DNA from: Romboutsia maritimum
GTDB lineage: Bacteria; Bacillota; Clostridia; Peptostreptococcales; Peptostreptococcaceae
Reading direction: 5' to 3'
NCBI RefSeq assembly: GCF_002251085.2
Contig: NZ_NOJZ02000002.1
Coordinates: 1 to 64,000 of the forward strand
DNA: 64,000 nt
A model generated the notes under the pieces. It was not told the DNA's origin. It made no database searches and saw only the letters and a list, made by a program, of their open reading frames with translations. Positions 37,021 to 46,906 of the stretch are shown one piece after another; the stretch's first letter is position 1; every line of letters starts with the position of its first letter. Both the position numbers and the translations under genes were made by a program.

Positions 37021-37055
37021 AAATAAAGAGTAAAGTAATATGCTACTCTTTATTT
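37021..37055 (+). promoter_or_regulatory. Terminator-like hairpin in the island leader
   Basis: AAATAAAGAGTA pairs with TACTCTTTATTT around an 11-nt loop and is followed by T-residues, so it looks like an intrinsic terminator. It lies after the putative promoter at 36931 and 34 bp before the first glycosyltransferase start, so it could act as an attenuator. It resembles the fliC terminator (AAAGAGTAAAG shared). Confidence 0.5.
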
Positions 37056-37089
37056 TTAACTTTAATAATCTCGAAAGGAAGTATAAATT

Positions 37090-39330
37090 ATGTTACTAAG
37101 TATAGTTATGATGGTTAGGAATGAAGAAAAACATTTAGATAATACATTGAAATCATTAAAAAAATTAAGAGAACAAGTAGATAGCGAATTAATAATACTT
37201 GATACAGGATCTACAGATAATACTGTGGAGATAGCTGCTAAATATACAGACAAAATTTATTTTAAACAATGGAATAAAAATTTTTCAGATATGAGAAATG
37301 TATCTATAAGTTATGCTAAAGGAGATTGGATATTTATACTTGATGCAGATGAAGAGCTAGTTGACTGTAAAAAAATGGTTGAATTTTTCAAAACTGATTT
37401 ATGCAAAAAATATAATTCAGCATATATAACTTTAAAAAATATATATTTAGAAGATAAAACTATATATGATAAAGTGTCTCTTATAAGATTATTCAAAAAT
37501 GATAATGATTTTAAATATAAAGGAGCTATACATGAGCAGCCTGATTATAAAAATCCTGTTTATAAAAATATAGCAATATTTGACCATTATGGGTACATGT
37601 TTTTAAATGAAGAATTAAAACAGAAGAAACTTAAGAGAAATGAAGAAATTTTATTTTCTGAATTGAAATTAAATCCGATGGATCCATATGTACATTATCA
37701 GTTAGGTAAAAATTATATAGCATATGGAAAATATGAAGAAGCTATGCAATATATGGAAAAGTCTTATGAACTATATAAAAATTTAGGATATTTGCCTATA
37801 ACTATAAGAGTTAATTTAGCTAAGTTATGTATTAGATTATTTAAGTTTGAAAAATGCGAGAAAATTTGTTTGAAGTATATAAAGAAAGATGATAAAAATA
37901 TAGATATTTATTACTATTTAGCATTAAGCCAAAGTAAATTGGGGAAAAATAAGGAAAGCTTAAAGAATTATGAAAAATACAAATATTTATTAAATAACTA
38001 TGATATATCAACTCAGGCAAATGATGTAACCTGTGAAGGTGAAACAGTTTCATTTATAAATGAAGTTGAAATAGCAATTATTAGTATTTATTATGATTTA
38101 GAAATGTATAAAAAAGTATTTGATACAATAAAAACAATGGATTTAAAAGAAATAAAGAGAATTTATTTGATTATATTCATGAGTTTATATAAGCTTAATA
38201 AGCTTGATGAAATATTAAATTTATATAATAATTTATCTAATTCTGAAGTAGAAAAAAATGAATTTAAAATAAATTTAGAAAAATTATTATTATCAGTTAA
38301 GGAATCAGACAAAGAAAAATTATATGAAATATTGTCTAAAATAGATGGAAATTATGGAATGTTAAATAGCATTAGATTGGGAAATGAAATTTCTACTAAT
38401 AAATATAATGAGGTTTTAATTAAAGAAAATGCTTTATATTATGGAGATTTATTATATATTGCTTTGAATAAAGGGATAGACTTATTAGATGTATTAGAAG
38501 GAGTAAATTATTCTTGTGTAAGAGATTATTTGAATTATATAGTGAGCAATAGAAGAGATTGCATATTAGATTTATATGATTATTTACTGAATTCAAAAAA
38601 TACTTTAGATAAAAACAAACTTATTGTGTATAGTTGTTTGTCTAGAACATTACTATTTGGTGGTAACTTAATAGAAGAAAAATATAAAAATATATTTTTA
38701 ATGTATATTACTTATCAATATGATTATATAAGAGAAATATATAATTCGAATTTATCAGATGAAATTCTATTAGATTTTATTAAAGATGATGAAGATAAAT
38801 TTATTGTGAAAATAAATTTAATTCAAAAAAATAAGGATATTGATAAGTTAGAATATATAAAGCAAATGAAAAAATTATTATTAGATTATCCTGAGTATAA
38901 AAAAGGAATTAAAATTTTAATAAATAGATTTGAAAAAGAATTTAATGAAAATGAAGAATTAAAATTACTTAAATCAAAATATAAAGCAATGATAGAGGAA
39001 AATATAAATTTAGGAAATTTAAACAATTGCTTAAACATGATAAAAGAGTATGAAGAAATTTTTAAAGATGATGATATTTTCAATATAAAAGGAATTATAA
39101 GTATCTATAATAATAATTTGGAAGAAGCTGATAGAATGTTTAAATATGCATATTTAAATTATAGATATGATGAAAATACGCTATTTAATATAGGATTTGT
39201 AAAAGAACAAATAGGAGAATTTTTAGAGTCTAATATGTTTTATAAAGAAGTTTTAAAAGTAAGCAAAGATGAAAAAATGAAAGAGGAAATATATATAAAA
39301 CTTAAAATGGAGGAAACTACAACTTGTTAA
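37090..39330 (+). CDS. Family-2 glycosyltransferase with TPR-like extension
   Basis: A 746-residue cytoplasmic protein. The N-terminal 220 residues are a GT-A glycosyltransferase: LSIVMMVRNEEKHLDNTLKS, ILDTGSTDNTVEIAAKYTD and the metal site ILDADEE. The remainder is helical with TPR-like units near 200-300 (YVHYQLGKNYIAYGKYEEAM) and 640-740. In C. difficile the gene after fliC (CD0240 type) is a GT2 that adds the first sugar, so this is likely the flagellin O-glycosyltransferase; the TPR part may hold flagellin. GAAAGGAAG is before the ATG. Confidence 0.88.
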   Translation: MLLSIVMMVRNEEKHLDNTLKSLKKLREQVDSELIILDTGSTDNTVEIAAKYTDKIYFKQWNKNFSDMRNVSISYAKGDWIFILDADEELVDCKKMVEFFKTDLCKKYNSAYITLKNIYLEDKTIYDKVSLIRLFKNDNDFKYKGAIHEQPDYKNPVYKNIAIFDHYGYMFLNEELKQKKLKRNEEILFSELKLNPMDPYVHYQLGKNYIAYGKYEEAMQYMEKSYELYKNLGYLPITIRVNLAKLCIRLFKFEKCEKICLKYIKKDDKNIDIYYYLALSQSKLGKNKESLKNYEKYKYLLNNYDISTQANDVTCEGETVSFINEVEIAIISIYYDLEMYKKVFDTIKTMDLKEIKRIYLIIFMSLYKLNKLDEILNLYNNLSNSEVEKNEFKINLEKLLLSVKESDKEKLYEILSKIDGNYGMLNSIRLGNEISTNKYNEVLIKENALYYGDLLYIALNKGIDLLDVLEGVNYSCVRDYLNYIVSNRRDCILDLYDYLLNSKNTLDKNKLIVYSCLSRTLLFGGNLIEEKYKNIFLMYITYQYDYIREIYNSNLSDEILLDFIKDDEDKFIVKINLIQKNKDIDKLEYIKQMKKLLLDYPEYKKGIKILINRFEKEFNENEELKLLKSKYKAMIEENINLGNLNNCLNMIKEYEEIFKDDDIFNIKGIISIYNNNLEEADRMFKYAYLNYRYDENTLFNIGFVKEQIGEFLESNMFYKEVLKVSKDEKMKEEIYIKLKMEETTTC

Positions 39331-41324
39331 ATGAAATTGCAAATATGTTGAATCAAAATGAATTGGAAAAAGCGCTTAATTTGATGTTAGAAAATGAAGA
39401 ACTATATATAAATGATGTTGAATTTATAAATATGAAGGCGATTTTATGCATAAAAGTAGGCGAATATAAAGCTGCAATCAGTAATTTAGAGGCTGCATTA
39501 AATATAGATTATTTCAATTTAGATACAAATTATAATTTGGCATATGCATATGAACAGCTGGGGGATATAGAAAAATCTATAGATATTTATAAAAAAATAT
39601 TTATGATTGCTGAAGATGATGCAGAAAAGCAAGCGGTATTAAATATTATTAATAGTGACTATTATACTGAAAAAATAAAAGATTTTATGGCTAAATTATT
39701 AGAAGTTAATGATTTAAAAAAATTGTTAATGTTTATAGATAATAACATTATCATTTTAGAAAATATGGATTTTAATGATTTGAATAAAGAGATTCTAAGC
39801 ATATATGATGAAGATAAAATTACACCTGGATTTAATTATGGTGAGGTTAAAATAATAGACACTATTTTAAAAAAACATCCCGAAATGCCAAAGAATATTT
39901 TTGAATCAAGAAGTAATTTAAAAAAAATTGATGAAAGGCCATTAGTAAGCATATTTATACTATCGTATAATAAATTAGAAGAATATACAAAAAAATGTGT
40001 AGAGAGTGTTTTGAAATACACAAAAGAAATCGATTACGAACTTGTTTTAGTAGATAATGGATCAACAGATGGAACATATGAATACTTTAAATCTATTAAC
40101 TATGAGAAAAAGAAAATAATAAAGATAACTAAAAATATGGGAGTAGGATATCCTGTTTGTGAGATTTTTAATGAAGTAAGGGGAAAATATGTAGTAGCTC
40201 TAGCTAATGATATAGTAGTAACAACAAATTGGTTATCTAATATGGTTAAATGTGCACAATCAGATGAAAAAATAGGTATGGTTAATCCTGTTTTAGATTT
40301 TGTTAGTAATTACCAATCTGTTGATTTGGGATATACAGATTTAGATGATATGCAGAAAAAAGCAGCAAAATATAATGTATCAGATTTTAGAAAGTGGCAT
40401 GAAAGATTAAAACTTATTACATTAGGTACTTTGTTTAAGAAGGAATGTATAGATGTTATAGGTATAACTGATTATGGATTTATTCATCATTATGCAGATG
40501 ATGATATTACATTTAGAGTAAGAAGGGCAGGATATAAGGCTATCCTTTGTAAGGATACATTCATTAGTCATATTGGAAAACTTAGTGATAAAGGAAATGA
40601 AGTTGAGAATGTCGGGATGACAAAAGGAGACGAATTTTTTATAGATAAATACTATGGAATTAAATCTACTGATGCCATGAATTATGAATGTAATATGGTA
40701 TCATTGCTAGATGAGGATTTATTAGAAGACAAAAATTATAAAATCTTAGGAATAGATACATTATGTGGAACACCTATATTAGAAGTGAAAAATAAATTGA
40801 GAGAGAACGGTATATTAAATACTTCTCTTTATGCATTTTCTGTAGATGCAAAGTACTGGTTAGATTTAAATACTATATGTAAAAAGGTTGTAGTTGATAG
40901 AGTTGAATACATAACGGAACATTTTAATCAAAAATTTGATTATATTGTTATAGGTAGCTACTTGAATTTATATAAAGAACCGTATCAACTGTTAAGAAAT
41001 TTATTTAATATGTTAAATGATGATGGAAGTATTTTATTAAAATTAAAAAATAATTATGATATAAAAACTTTTTTACATATGTTAAATTTATATGAAGATT
41101 TTGATAAGCAGGGCATTAATAATATATGTATAAAAACTTTAAATAAAGTTTTAAATGAAATAGGGTATCAGATAGAAGATATCAAAGGAGAAGAAGTTAA
41201 CATTAGTAATGATATTAGGTATAAAATAAATGAAATGCTAGGTGATATTGATCAATCTGGAAATAGTATATCTAATCTATATGTAGATACATATGTATTA
41301 AAGATAAAAAAATTAACTAAATAA
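39324..41324 (+). CDS. TPR - family-2 glycosyltransferase - methyltransferase-like fusion
   Basis: A 666-residue protein in three parts. TPR-like helices fill about 1-110 (GEYKAAISNLEAALNIDYFN). A GT2 domain spans about 204-440 (VSIFILSYNKLEEYTKKCVESV, LVDNGSTDGTYEY, then HHYADDDITFRVRRAGYKA with the catalytic Asp cluster). The C-terminal 190 residues, from ILGIDTLCGTPILEVK, resemble a degenerate SAM-dependent methyltransferase. It starts at TTG 7 bp inside the previous gene, with GGAGG 9 bp upstream. It probably extends the flagellin glycan. The methyltransferase call for the last part is the weakest. Confidence 0.8.
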   Translation: MLNEIANMLNQNELEKALNLMLENEELYINDVEFINMKAILCIKVGEYKAAISNLEAALNIDYFNLDTNYNLAYAYEQLGDIEKSIDIYKKIFMIAEDDAEKQAVLNIINSDYYTEKIKDFMAKLLEVNDLKKLLMFIDNNIIILENMDFNDLNKEILSIYDEDKITPGFNYGEVKIIDTILKKHPEMPKNIFESRSNLKKIDERPLVSIFILSYNKLEEYTKKCVESVLKYTKEIDYELVLVDNGSTDGTYEYFKSINYEKKKIIKITKNMGVGYPVCEIFNEVRGKYVVALANDIVVTTNWLSNMVKCAQSDEKIGMVNPVLDFVSNYQSVDLGYTDLDDMQKKAAKYNVSDFRKWHERLKLITLGTLFKKECIDVIGITDYGFIHHYADDDITFRVRRAGYKAILCKDTFISHIGKLSDKGNEVENVGMTKGDEFFIDKYYGIKSTDAMNYECNMVSLLDEDLLEDKNYKILGIDTLCGTPILEVKNKLRENGILNTSLYAFSVDAKYWLDLNTICKKVVVDRVEYITEHFNQKFDYIVIGSYLNLYKEPYQLLRNLFNMLNDDGSILLKLKNNYDIKTFLHMLNLYEDFDKQGINNICIKTLNKVLNEIGYQIEDIKGEEVNISNDIRYKINEMLGDIDQSGNSISNLYVDTYVLKIKKLTK

Positions 41325-41363
41325 AGTAATTAGTTAGATGTACTAAAAAATAAGGAGGCTAAA

Positions 41364-42434
41364 ATGATTAAAACTGAAATGCTTGATGCAGATGATAAGA
41401 TTAATGTAGATGATCTTAAGAATAAGAATGTGGTATTGTTTGGAGTAGGCGTATATGGGCAGATGGTTGAACAATATTTAAAAGAACAAGATATAGAGAT
41501 AGCTTTTTATTGTGATAATAATAAAGATAAGCAAGGAACATATATCAATAATATTAAAGTTATTTCTCCTAATGAAATATTAAAAGTAGATAATTATGTT
41601 GTATTTGTTACAGCAAGACACTGCGTTAAAGAAATTTTAAATCAGTTAAAGTCAATGAATATACAGGCTATATCTTTTGATAACTTCATTGTTAATTCTA
41701 GATATGAAGAATTTGAATATGTATATAATGATATATTAGGTGATGAGAAATCAAAAGAAGTATATATATCGATATTAAAATCAATGCTTACAGGAGATAG
41801 TAAGTATTGTGAAAAAATAATGGAAGGAAGTTCATTTTATGCTTTACCTAATTTTACAAATACAGGAAATGATATATTTGTAGATGCAGGAGCTTATGTA
41901 GGAGATACAGTAGAACAATTTATATGGAATAATATAGGTCAGTTTAAAAAAATATATGCTTTTGAGCCAGGAGAAAAACAATTCATGGCAATGCAATATA
42001 GACTATCTAGATTGTTGAAAGAATGGGCAATTCCAGAAAATAAAATACAGTGTATAAAAGCAGGTCTTGGTATTAAGACTGAAGAAAAATTATATTTTGA
42101 AAATAATGATGCTTTATTATGTAATAATTTTTCGGGGATAAGTGCAGAAGGAAAAGCAAAAAAATCTATGATTTATAGTTTGGATGAATATCTGAATGGA
42201 GATAGAGTAACTTTTATAAAATCAGATATAGAAGGATTTGAAATGGAGTTATTAAAGGGAAGTGAAAAAACATTAAAATCATATAAACCTAAGTTAGCAA
42301 TAAGTGTTTATCATAAACCTGATGATTTAATAGAAATAACAAAGTATTTAAAAACTATAGTACCAGAGTATAAAATGGCTTTAAGACATCATGCTCCAAC
42401 ACTAGTTGATACAGTTTTATATTGTTGGATATAA
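41364..42434 (+). CDS. FkbM-family methyltransferase with N-terminal Rossmann-like domain
   Basis: A 356-residue protein. Residues 20-120 look like a nucleotide-binding Rossmann domain (VVLFGVGVYGQMVEQYLKE, FYCDNNKDKQG). Residues 150-350 form an FkbM methyltransferase: FVDAGAYVGDTVEQFIWN (SAM loop), IYAFEPGEKQF and FIKSDIEGFEMELLKGSEKT. It would O-methylate a sugar or similar group. AGGAGG is before the ATG. It is followed by a second, divergent copy with the same two-part architecture. Confidence 0.88.
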   Translation: MIKTEMLDADDKINVDDLKNKNVVLFGVGVYGQMVEQYLKEQDIEIAFYCDNNKDKQGTYINNIKVISPNEILKVDNYVVFVTARHCVKEILNQLKSMNIQAISFDNFIVNSRYEEFEYVYNDILGDEKSKEVYISILKSMLTGDSKYCEKIMEGSSFYALPNFTNTGNDIFVDAGAYVGDTVEQFIWNNIGQFKKIYAFEPGEKQFMAMQYRLSRLLKEWAIPENKIQCIKAGLGIKTEEKLYFENNDALLCNNFSGISAEGKAKKSMIYSLDEYLNGDRVTFIKSDIEGFEMELLKGSEKTLKSYKPKLAISVYHKPDDLIEITKYLKTIVPEYKMALRHHAPTLVDTVLYCWI

Positions 42435-42447
42435 AAAGGAGATTCTT

Positions 42448-43629
42448 GTGAATACAGAAAATATAGAAATGAAAAAATTGATTAATGAAATGTTTAATAA
42501 TTCATATGATTTTCAAGAGTTAAAAAATGTTATAAAAGATAAAGATTTCATAATTTATGGAGCTGGAAATTTAGGAAGCTTAGCAGTTGAAATTTTGGGG
42601 AACATAGATATTTATCCTAAATACATAGTAGATAAAAATAAAAATTTAGAAGGAAAAAAAATTAATGGAATAGATGTAATACACCCAGAAAAACTAAGTC
42701 TGAATGATAAAGAAAATTCGGTATTTGTTATATCTATAGTTAAAATTCCTTTTAATAATATAAAAGATGATTTATTAAAATTGGGTTGTAAGTATATTTA
42801 TCCATTCTATGACATAACAAATATTTTAACAGAAACGAATATTAATAATGGATGGTTACTAGAGGATTTATCTGAAAATACAAAACATAACATAATAGAT
42901 GTTTATAATGGATTTAAAGATAAGGAATCTAAATTACATTATTTACAATGGTTATATTGGAGAATATGTAGAAAAGAAGTTAAATGTAACGATATAAACA
43001 CAGAAAATAAGTTCTTTATAGATGAAATAAAATCAATATTAAGTAATGATGAAGTATATATAGATATTGGCAGTTATGAAGGGCAAACTATAGTTGAATT
43101 TATAAATAGTGTAGATGGAAAGTTTAAAGGCATAATAGGATTTGAACCTGATGCTAAATCATATGAAAGTTTATATAACTCAATCAAAAATATAGAGAAT
43201 GAGTATACAGGGAATATAGAAACATTTAGGTATGCTATTGGTGAATGTAATAAAGAAGGATATATATCTGAAACACTAGGTATGGCAAATAACATTAAAA
43301 ATTCAAAAAATGAATTTTATAGTAGTAAAATTAGTATTATGAGTTTAGATGAATTTGAATTTAGACAAGATCCTACTTTTATAAAAATACATGCAGAAGG
43401 TATGGAATATGAGGCTATAAAAGGTGGTATAAATACTATACTAAAGTATAGACCGGTTATAGTTATTACTACATATCACAATGAAGACGGAATATGTAAG
43501 ATACCGAAATTTTTAATGGACAATACTTCAAACTATGAATTTTACTATAGATTACATGGATATTGTGGAACGCAAAGTGTTTTATATGTAATACCTAAAG
43601 AGAGACAATATAAAGGAGATAAAAAATAA
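42448..43629 (+). CDS. Second FkbM-family methyltransferase with Rossmann-like domain
   Basis: About 393 residues. N-terminal IIYGAGNLGSLAVEILGN and YIVDKNKNLEGKKING mirror the Rossmann part of the preceding protein, and the C-terminal half has YIDIGSYEGQTIVEFIN, IIGFEPDAKSYESLY and FIKIHAEGMEYEAIKGG. GTG 42448 is chosen because AGGAG sits just upstream; the in-frame extension from 42406 would overlap the previous gene. Two neighbouring enzymes suggest two methylation positions, or one active and one diverged. It overlaps the radical SAM gene by 1 bp. Confidence 0.87.
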   Translation: MNTENIEMKKLINEMFNNSYDFQELKNVIKDKDFIIYGAGNLGSLAVEILGNIDIYPKYIVDKNKNLEGKKINGIDVIHPEKLSLNDKENSVFVISIVKIPFNNIKDDLLKLGCKYIYPFYDITNILTETNINNGWLLEDLSENTKHNIIDVYNGFKDKESKLHYLQWLYWRICRKEVKCNDINTENKFFIDEIKSILSNDEVYIDIGSYEGQTIVEFINSVDGKFKGIIGFEPDAKSYESLYNSIKNIENEYTGNIETFRYAIGECNKEGYISETLGMANNIKNSKNEFYSSKISIMSLDEFEFRQDPTFIKIHAEGMEYEAIKGGINTILKYRPVIVITTYHNEDGICKIPKFLMDNTSNYEFYYRLHGYCGTQSVLYVIPKERQYKGDKK

Positions 43630-44636
43630 TGAAGGCTAAAAAAACATCTAGAATAAGACAAAATGAAAGAACTAAATTACAAAATGTAATACCATTAGAA
43701 ACACCATTTCATGTATTTGTAGATCCATCTGCAGCATGTAATTTTAAGTGTAAATTTTGCTTTAATAGAGATAAAAGTAAAACGTTTCATAAAATAATGG
43801 AGTATGAACTTTTTGAAAAAATAGTAAATGATATGAAACAATTTCCAGATCCTCTAAAAGTACTTAGAATGTATAAAGAGGGAGAACCATTGCTTAATAA
43901 AAATTTAGAAAAAATGATTAAATATGCAAAAGTTAGTGGTATATGTGAACAAATTGATTTTACAACTAATGGTTCGATGTTAAATCCAAGTAGAAATAAA
44001 ATGTTGATTGATGCAGGACTAGATGCGATGATTATATCTGTAGAGGGGATAACAGAAAAGCAATATTACGACACATCTGGAGTTAATATAAATTTTAAAG
44101 AATATGTAGAAAATATAAAAGATTTATATAAAAATAAAGGGAATTGCAGAATTCATATAAAGACAACAGATATGAATATTAATAAAGATAATGAAGACGA
44201 ATTTTATTCTATATTTGGGGATATATGCGATGAGATATCAATAGATAAAATAACACCGATATGGACAGATATTGATATAAAAGATATAAAAGATGATTTT
44301 GATAAAGGAATATATAATAATGATATAAAGCAAGTTAATGTATGCCCATACATTTTTTATTCATTAACTATAAATTCAGATGGAAGTGTAAGTTCATGTT
44401 TTATGGATTGGAAACATTCTAATATTTTAGGAGATGTAAACGAAAAATCATTTTATGATATATGGAACAGTAAGGAAGTGTTTGATATAAGGAAAGCACA
44501 TTTGACAGGGGATATATCAAAGTATGAAATGTGTAATGGGTGTGGACAACTTAAATTTGGTATGTCTGATAATATAGATGACTATGCTGAAAATTTATTA
44601 TCGAAGTTAGAAGATAAATATCCTCTATATAAATAG
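43629..44636 (+). CDS. Radical SAM protein with SPASM-like C-terminus
   Basis: A 335-residue radical SAM enzyme. The [4Fe-4S] motif is CNFKCKFC (Cys37, 41 and 44), with GEPLLNKNLEKM and TTNGSML as later core motifs. The C-terminal part has extra Cys in NVCPYIFYSLTINSDGSVSSC and CNGCG, as in SPASM domains that carry auxiliary clusters. SPASM members modify peptides, proteins or sugars. Its place between FkbM genes and glycosyltransferases suggests a role in making or attaching the flagellin glycan, for example a radical sugar rearrangement. The substrate is unknown. Confidence 0.88.
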   Translation: MKAKKTSRIRQNERTKLQNVIPLETPFHVFVDPSAACNFKCKFCFNRDKSKTFHKIMEYELFEKIVNDMKQFPDPLKVLRMYKEGEPLLNKNLEKMIKYAKVSGICEQIDFTTNGSMLNPSRNKMLIDAGLDAMIISVEGITEKQYYDTSGVNINFKEYVENIKDLYKNKGNCRIHIKTTDMNINKDNEDEFYSIFGDICDEISIDKITPIWTDIDIKDIKDDFDKGIYNNDIKQVNVCPYIFYSLTINSDGSVSSCFMDWKHSNILGDVNEKSFYDIWNSKEVFDIRKAHLTGDISKYEMCNGCGQLKFGMSDNIDDYAENLLSKLEDKYPLYK

Positions 44637-44655
44637 AATGATATAAGGAGGGATT

Positions 44656-45963
44656 ATGTTTAGTATTTTACATATAACTGCTCATATGGGTGGTGGAGTT
44701 GGAAAAGTATTATCTGGAATTGCAAATTATGCAAAAAAATCCAAAACAAAGTATAATCATAAAATAATTTTATTAGAAAAACCAGAGAAGATAAATTTTA
44801 TACAAGAATGTATAGATTTGGATGTTGAAATTATGATATGTGAAAATATGGATGATATTTATAGAGAGATTAAAAAGGCAGATATAGTTCAACTAGAGTG
44901 GTGGCATCATCCTAAATTTGCAGAATTTCTTTATGAAATTTCAAATATATCGACTAGACTAATCATATGGTCTCATATATCTGGATGTGTATATCCGAAT
45001 ATTCCATACGAATTTGTAAAGGTACCTGATAAATTTTTATTTACTTCTGAATGTTCATATGAAAATCCTCAATGGAGCGAAAAAGATAAAGAATATATAA
45101 AAAGAAATACTAAAGTAATTAATAGTTCAGGAGGATTTGATAGATTTGAAAATAAAGAACTTGTACAACATAAAGGATTTAATATTGGCTATATAGGAAC
45201 TTTAAGTTATAGTAAGTTAAATAATAAATTCCATGAATATTATGGAAGTATAAATATTAAAGATTCTAAATTTATAATTGTAGGAGATTCTGTAAATACA
45301 AAATTTATAATAGATGATTTGAAAAAATCTGGAGTTTACAATAAAACTCATATTAAAGGATATGTAGATGATGTTAGTGAAGAAATGAAAGAATTTGATG
45401 TGTTTTCATATCTATTAAATAAAGATCATTTTGGAACTACTGAAAATGTTTTGTTAGAAGCTATGGCAATAGGGTTGCCTGTTGTAGCGATAAATCAATG
45501 TGCTGAAAAACATATAATAAAGCATATGGAAACAGGCATACTTGTAAATTCAATAGAAGAATATAAGCAGGCTATAAATTATCTATATAATCACCCTGAA
45601 GAAAGAAAAAGAATTGGGCAAAATGCTAAACAATTTGTGATAAGTGAATATTCGGTAAAAAAAACAGTAGAAAAATTAGATGAAGTTTATGATGAAATTA
45701 TAAAAGAAGAGAAAAAGATGTATGATTTTAAATCAGTATTTGGAAAATATCCATACGAATGGTTTTTAGCTTGTTTAGGAAGAGAAAAAGAAGAATTTGA
45801 AAACAGTTTGAAAGTTAAAGAAAAAGAACTTGATTATAATAAAATAAGCATAAATACAAGTTTAATTATTTTAAAAGAAAAAAATAAGAGTTCGATATAT
45901 CAATTTTTAAAATATTATCCAGATGATACAAACTTAAAATATTGGAGTGAAATTATAAAGTAA
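44656..45963 (+). CDS. GT4-type glycosyltransferase
   Basis: A 435-residue GT-B glycosyltransferase. N-terminal ILHITAHMGGGVGKVLSGI binds near the acceptor, and the C-terminal GT4 motif is ENVLLEAMAIGLPVVAIN with the catalytic Glu; NIGYIGTLSYSKLN marks the start of the second Rossmann domain. About 75 residues of Lys/Glu-rich sequence follow the domain. It probably transfers a sugar in the island's glycan, potentially the 3,6-dideoxyhexose made by the genes downstream. AGGAGG is before the ATG. Confidence 0.88.
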   Translation: MFSILHITAHMGGGVGKVLSGIANYAKKSKTKYNHKIILLEKPEKINFIQECIDLDVEIMICENMDDIYREIKKADIVQLEWWHHPKFAEFLYEISNISTRLIIWSHISGCVYPNIPYEFVKVPDKFLFTSECSYENPQWSEKDKEYIKRNTKVINSSGGFDRFENKELVQHKGFNIGYIGTLSYSKLNNKFHEYYGSINIKDSKFIIVGDSVNTKFIIDDLKKSGVYNKTHIKGYVDDVSEEMKEFDVFSYLLNKDHFGTTENVLLEAMAIGLPVVAINQCAEKHIIKHMETGILVNSIEEYKQAINYLYNHPEERKRIGQNAKQFVISEYSVKKTVEKLDEVYDEIIKEEKKMYDFKSVFGKYPYEWFLACLGREKEEFENSLKVKEKELDYNKISINTSLIILKEKNKSSIYQFLKYYPDDTNLKYWSEIIK

Positions 45964-45991
45964 ATTAATCTGATATAGAGTAGAGGTAATT

Positions 45992-46891
45992 ATGAAACGT
46001 ATACTTATTAGTGGAGCTACTGGTTATGTAGGTTCTAATTTAGCAAGAAAATTAAATTCATTAGGATATGAAGTACATATTATTATTAGAAAAGCTTCGA
46101 ATCTTGATAAAATTAAGGATATAGAAGAAAATATAAAAAAACATATATTTAGTGGAAGTACTGATGATTTATGTGAGATTGTTTTAAATATAAATCCAGA
46201 TATAGTAATACATTTAGCATCCATGTTTATAGGGGAACATAAAATACAACAAGTGAAACAATTAGTTGATTCGAATGTACTTTTTTCAACACAATTAATG
46301 GAAGCTTCGGTAAATGCAGGTGTTAAGTACTTTGTAAATACGGGAACACAATGGCAACATTATCAAGATAAAGAGTATAGCCCTGTTAATTTATATGCAG
46401 CAACAAAAGAAGCATTTGAATCAATAGCTAAGTACTATGTTGAAAGTTTTGATATGAGAATGATAACGTTGAAACTTTCAGATACATATGGACCTATGGA
46501 TACTAGATTAAAAATAATAAATAAATTATTTGAAATTGCTCAAAGTGAAGAAGTTTTAGATATGTCTAAAGGAGAGCAAGAAATAGGATTGTTATACATT
46601 GATGATGTTATAAATGCATTTTTAATTGCAATTGAAAAAATACAAAAAATGAACCCACATGAATGTAAGGAGTTTTTAGTTTTACCTGATAAAATATATT
46701 CGTTAAAAGAAGTTGTAAATGTATTTGAAGATATAATAAATAAAAAACTGAAAATAAACTGGGGAAAAAGAGAATATAGAAAAAGAGAAATGATGAAAAT
46801 TTATACTAAAGAAGAAAACATTTTGAAAGAATCAGAAATAATTTCTTTATATGAAGGAATAAGTAATTTTATAAAACAACAAGATATTTAA
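45992..46891 (+). CDS. NAD(P)-dependent sugar epimerase/reductase (extended SDR)
   Basis: A 299-residue extended SDR protein. NAD(P) motif GATGYVGSNLA lies at the start, the catalytic motif is YAATK preceded by NTGTQW, and the substrate loop includes LKLSDTYGPMD. In this gene set it most likely acts as the 4-keto reductase that ends a CDP-3,6-dideoxyhexose pathway (RfbJ or ascarylose-type reductase). That assignment comes from its neighbours; an epimerase is the alternative. GAGGT precedes the ATG. Confidence 0.82.
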   Translation: MKRILISGATGYVGSNLARKLNSLGYEVHIIIRKASNLDKIKDIEENIKKHIFSGSTDDLCEIVLNINPDIVIHLASMFIGEHKIQQVKQLVDSNVLFSTQLMEASVNAGVKYFVNTGTQWQHYQDKEYSPVNLYAATKEAFESIAKYYVESFDMRMITLKLSDTYGPMDTRLKIINKLFEIAQSEEVLDMSKGEQEIGLLYIDDVINAFLIAIEKIQKMNPHECKEFLVLPDKIYSLKEVVNVFEDIINKKLKINWGKREYRKREMMKIYTKEENILKESEIISLYEGISNFIKQQDI

Positions 46892-46906
46892 AAAGGTGAG
46901 ATTATT

